From Planctomycetota bacterium (GTDB lineage Bacteria; Planctomycetota; Phycisphaerae; Sedimentisphaerales; SM23-30), in NCBI GenBank assembly GCA_029573975.1, contig JAKQBU010000179.1:1-6337 (forward strand): a stretch of 6,337 nt of DNA, written 5' to 3'. Position 1 is the first letter of the stretch; each line of letters begins with the position of its first letter. The notes beneath the pieces were generated by a model. The model made no database searches and was not told the DNA's origin. It saw only the letters and a list, made by a program, of their open reading frames with translations. This document shows, one piece after another, positions 5,111 to 6,337 of this stretch. Both the position numbers and the translations under genes were made by a program.

Positions 5111-6337
5111 TCAGGGGGTTATTACATTATTGGCCACCTGTTTATTCATGCCCCCGTTATCAATCAGGTGTGTGCCGTTGCGCGCCAGGACATTGCCGGT
5201 GCAGGCGTACCCATTGCCATCCAGCACCACCCCCGTGCCGTTGTCGGCAATCCGGCAGCCGGTGATGGCATAATCCTGCACGGCGTTACTGCCTACCAGG
5301 ATGCCCGTGCCTTTGTTATGCCGGACGGTAACGCCGCTGAGCATAAAAGAACCTGCCAGCACCACAATGCCATGATTGGCCCCGCCCTTATTGTAAGCTC
5401 CGCCGTTGAATATCGTGCCGCCGGCGATCGATAGAATCGCCCCCCGGGCGGTTTTGTCCAGCAGGATCTGCTCTTCATCCGAGGAAGCGGACCAGCAGCC
5501 GGCCATGCTCAGGTAGGTACCATCCACCTGCACAATCCCGTGGATGGAACTATCAAAGGTAGCATGGGTAATAAAGACCTCCCGGTTGGATTTATTGCCC
5601 GCCTGCCCGATTTTGAGAGCGGTATGCAAGGCAATGATATCGGTGGTGACGATATGCACGCCGCCGTTGTTTCCCGTCAGGTGCACGCCGATGCTTTTGT
5701 CGGCATACCGGTCCCGGCCGATGATTCGGCCGCCGAAGATCCGCACTTCCGAACCTTCGGCTACTTTGATCCCGGTGCCGGTTACTCCCCACAGGAGGCA
5801 CTGGTGGATGGTGCTGGTATCCATCACCTTTTCCACGACAATGCCGCTGCCCATCGAAGCGGATTCAGCGTTGAACAGCAGATGGCTGAAGAACGACTGT
5901 TCCATGCCGCTCTGGCAGAGGATCGCCGCCGTATCGGGGGATTTATCGGTTTGGCAGGAGGTTATGCACAAATGGCGCACGGATACGCCCCGGCAGGAGA
6001 CGCCGGGTTTCCAGACCATCAGGGGTTCATTTTCTTCATGCAGCAGGACGGAACTCCAGCCGCAGCCGGTAATATCCAGGCGGCCGGCACTCTCATAAAG
6101 CAGGCTGCCGGCAATCCGGTAACGGCCGGAGGGGAAATGGATACAGCCGCCTGCCTCTTTGCCGGCGGCCCGGATGGCGGCCTGCACAGGCTGGGTATCG
6201 TTGTTCCGGCCATCTCCCTTGGCGCCGAACTGTTTGACATCGAAGACCGTACCCGAAACCGGCTCCGGTTCCGCCCCGCCGGCCTCCGCCAGAGCCAGTG
6301 CGGCCAGTGCGCCAGACCCCAGCATGGCTTTTCCAAA
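5111..6337 (-). CDS. Exported right-handed beta-helix (pectate-lyase-3-like) protein, start beyond right edge
   Basis: The frame ends at TGA 5113-5111 and is open to base 6337; 408 codons are visible, the last few residues of the N-terminus being missing. The first visible residues FGKAMLGSGALAALALAEAGGAEPEP look like the end of a twin-arginine signal peptide (RRxFGK plus a moderate hydrophobic core), with the arginines off-window. ATG 6325 would be an internal Met under this reading. Counting from that Met, residues 28-72 carry the pectate-lyase-3 opening FDVKQFGAKGDGRNNDTQPVQAA then a Gly-rich turn and FPSGRYRI. The rest, to 404, is a long run of short beta-strand rungs with G-x-V/I and asparagine turns (SGIVVE, GTGIKV, IGVHLTGNNGGV, GTGILVG, GTGVVLDGNG), typical of a parallel beta-helix. 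Such proteins are often polysaccharide lyases, hydrolases or epimerases, but no catalytic residue set is identifiable here, so the reaction is unknown. It shares direction with mnmE but is 1 kb away. Confidence 0.88.
   Translation of the reverse strand, partial: FGKAMLGSGALAALALAEAGGAEPEPVSGTVFDVKQFGAKGDGRNNDTQPVQAAIRAAGKEAGGCIHFPSGRYRIAGSLLYESAGRLDITGCGWSSVLLHEENEPLMVWKPGVSCRGVSVRHLCITSCQTDKSPDTAAILCQSGMEQSFFSHLLFNAESASMGSGIVVEKVMDTSTIHQCLLWGVTGTGIKVAEGSEVRIFGGRIIGRDRYADKSIGVHLTGNNGGVHIVTTDIIALHTALKIGQAGNKSNREVFITHATFDSSIHGIVQVDGTYLSMAGCWSASSDEEQILLDKTARGAILSIAGGTIFNGGAYNKGGANHGIVVLAGSFMLSGVTVRHNKGTGILVGSNAVQDYAITGCRIADNGTGVVLDGNGYACTGNVLARNGTHLIDNGGMNKQVANNVITP

Overview
The window carries three certain genes and the start of a fourth, all on the minus strand. 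It looks like chromosome from a Gram-negative, polysaccharide-degrading bacterium, most likely of the PVC group (Lentisphaerota/Victivallales type). That assignment is inference. It rests on two secreted GH36-type glycosidases in tandem, an exported beta-helix carbohydrate-active protein with a probable Tat signal, and a prepilin N-terminus fossil of the FTLVELL kind that is very abundant in those genomes. There is no rRNA, tRNA or marker protein from which to name a genus.

Reading in the direction of transcription (right to left): (1) 6337-5111 is a right-handed beta-helix (pectate-lyase-3 type) protein whose first few residues lie off the right edge. (2) 5110-4036 is about 1.07 kb with no convincing intact gene. 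It holds a C-rich, G-poor stretch on the transcript side (possible Rho-dependent terminator), a 33-bp tandem repeat, a 13-bp direct repeat, a dense run of palindromes and hairpins (4454-4737), a good sigma70-type promoter pointing at mnmE (4429-4400), and a broken type IV prepilin-like remnant (4268-4128). (3) 4035-2656 is mnmE, the tRNA-modifying GTPase, with all G motifs and the C-terminal CIGK. (4) 2655-2470 is a 186-bp gap with a fossil-like signal-peptide ORF. (5) 2469-304 is a secreted GH36-clan alpha-galactosidase-like enzyme. (6) After a 22-bp gap, 281-1 is the beginning of a second, paralogous GH36-type gene with its own signal peptide, running off the left edge.

The two glycosidases are spaced like an operon and probably act outside the cytoplasm on alpha-galactosyl-containing glycans. 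The beta-helix protein may act on polysaccharide as well, but it is separated from mnmE by 1 kb and a likely terminator. mnmE is a housekeeping gene that appears to lie upstream of the glycosidases only by position. No CRISPR array, transposase, tRNA or phage gene was found. The most unusual material is the intergenic region 4128-5030.
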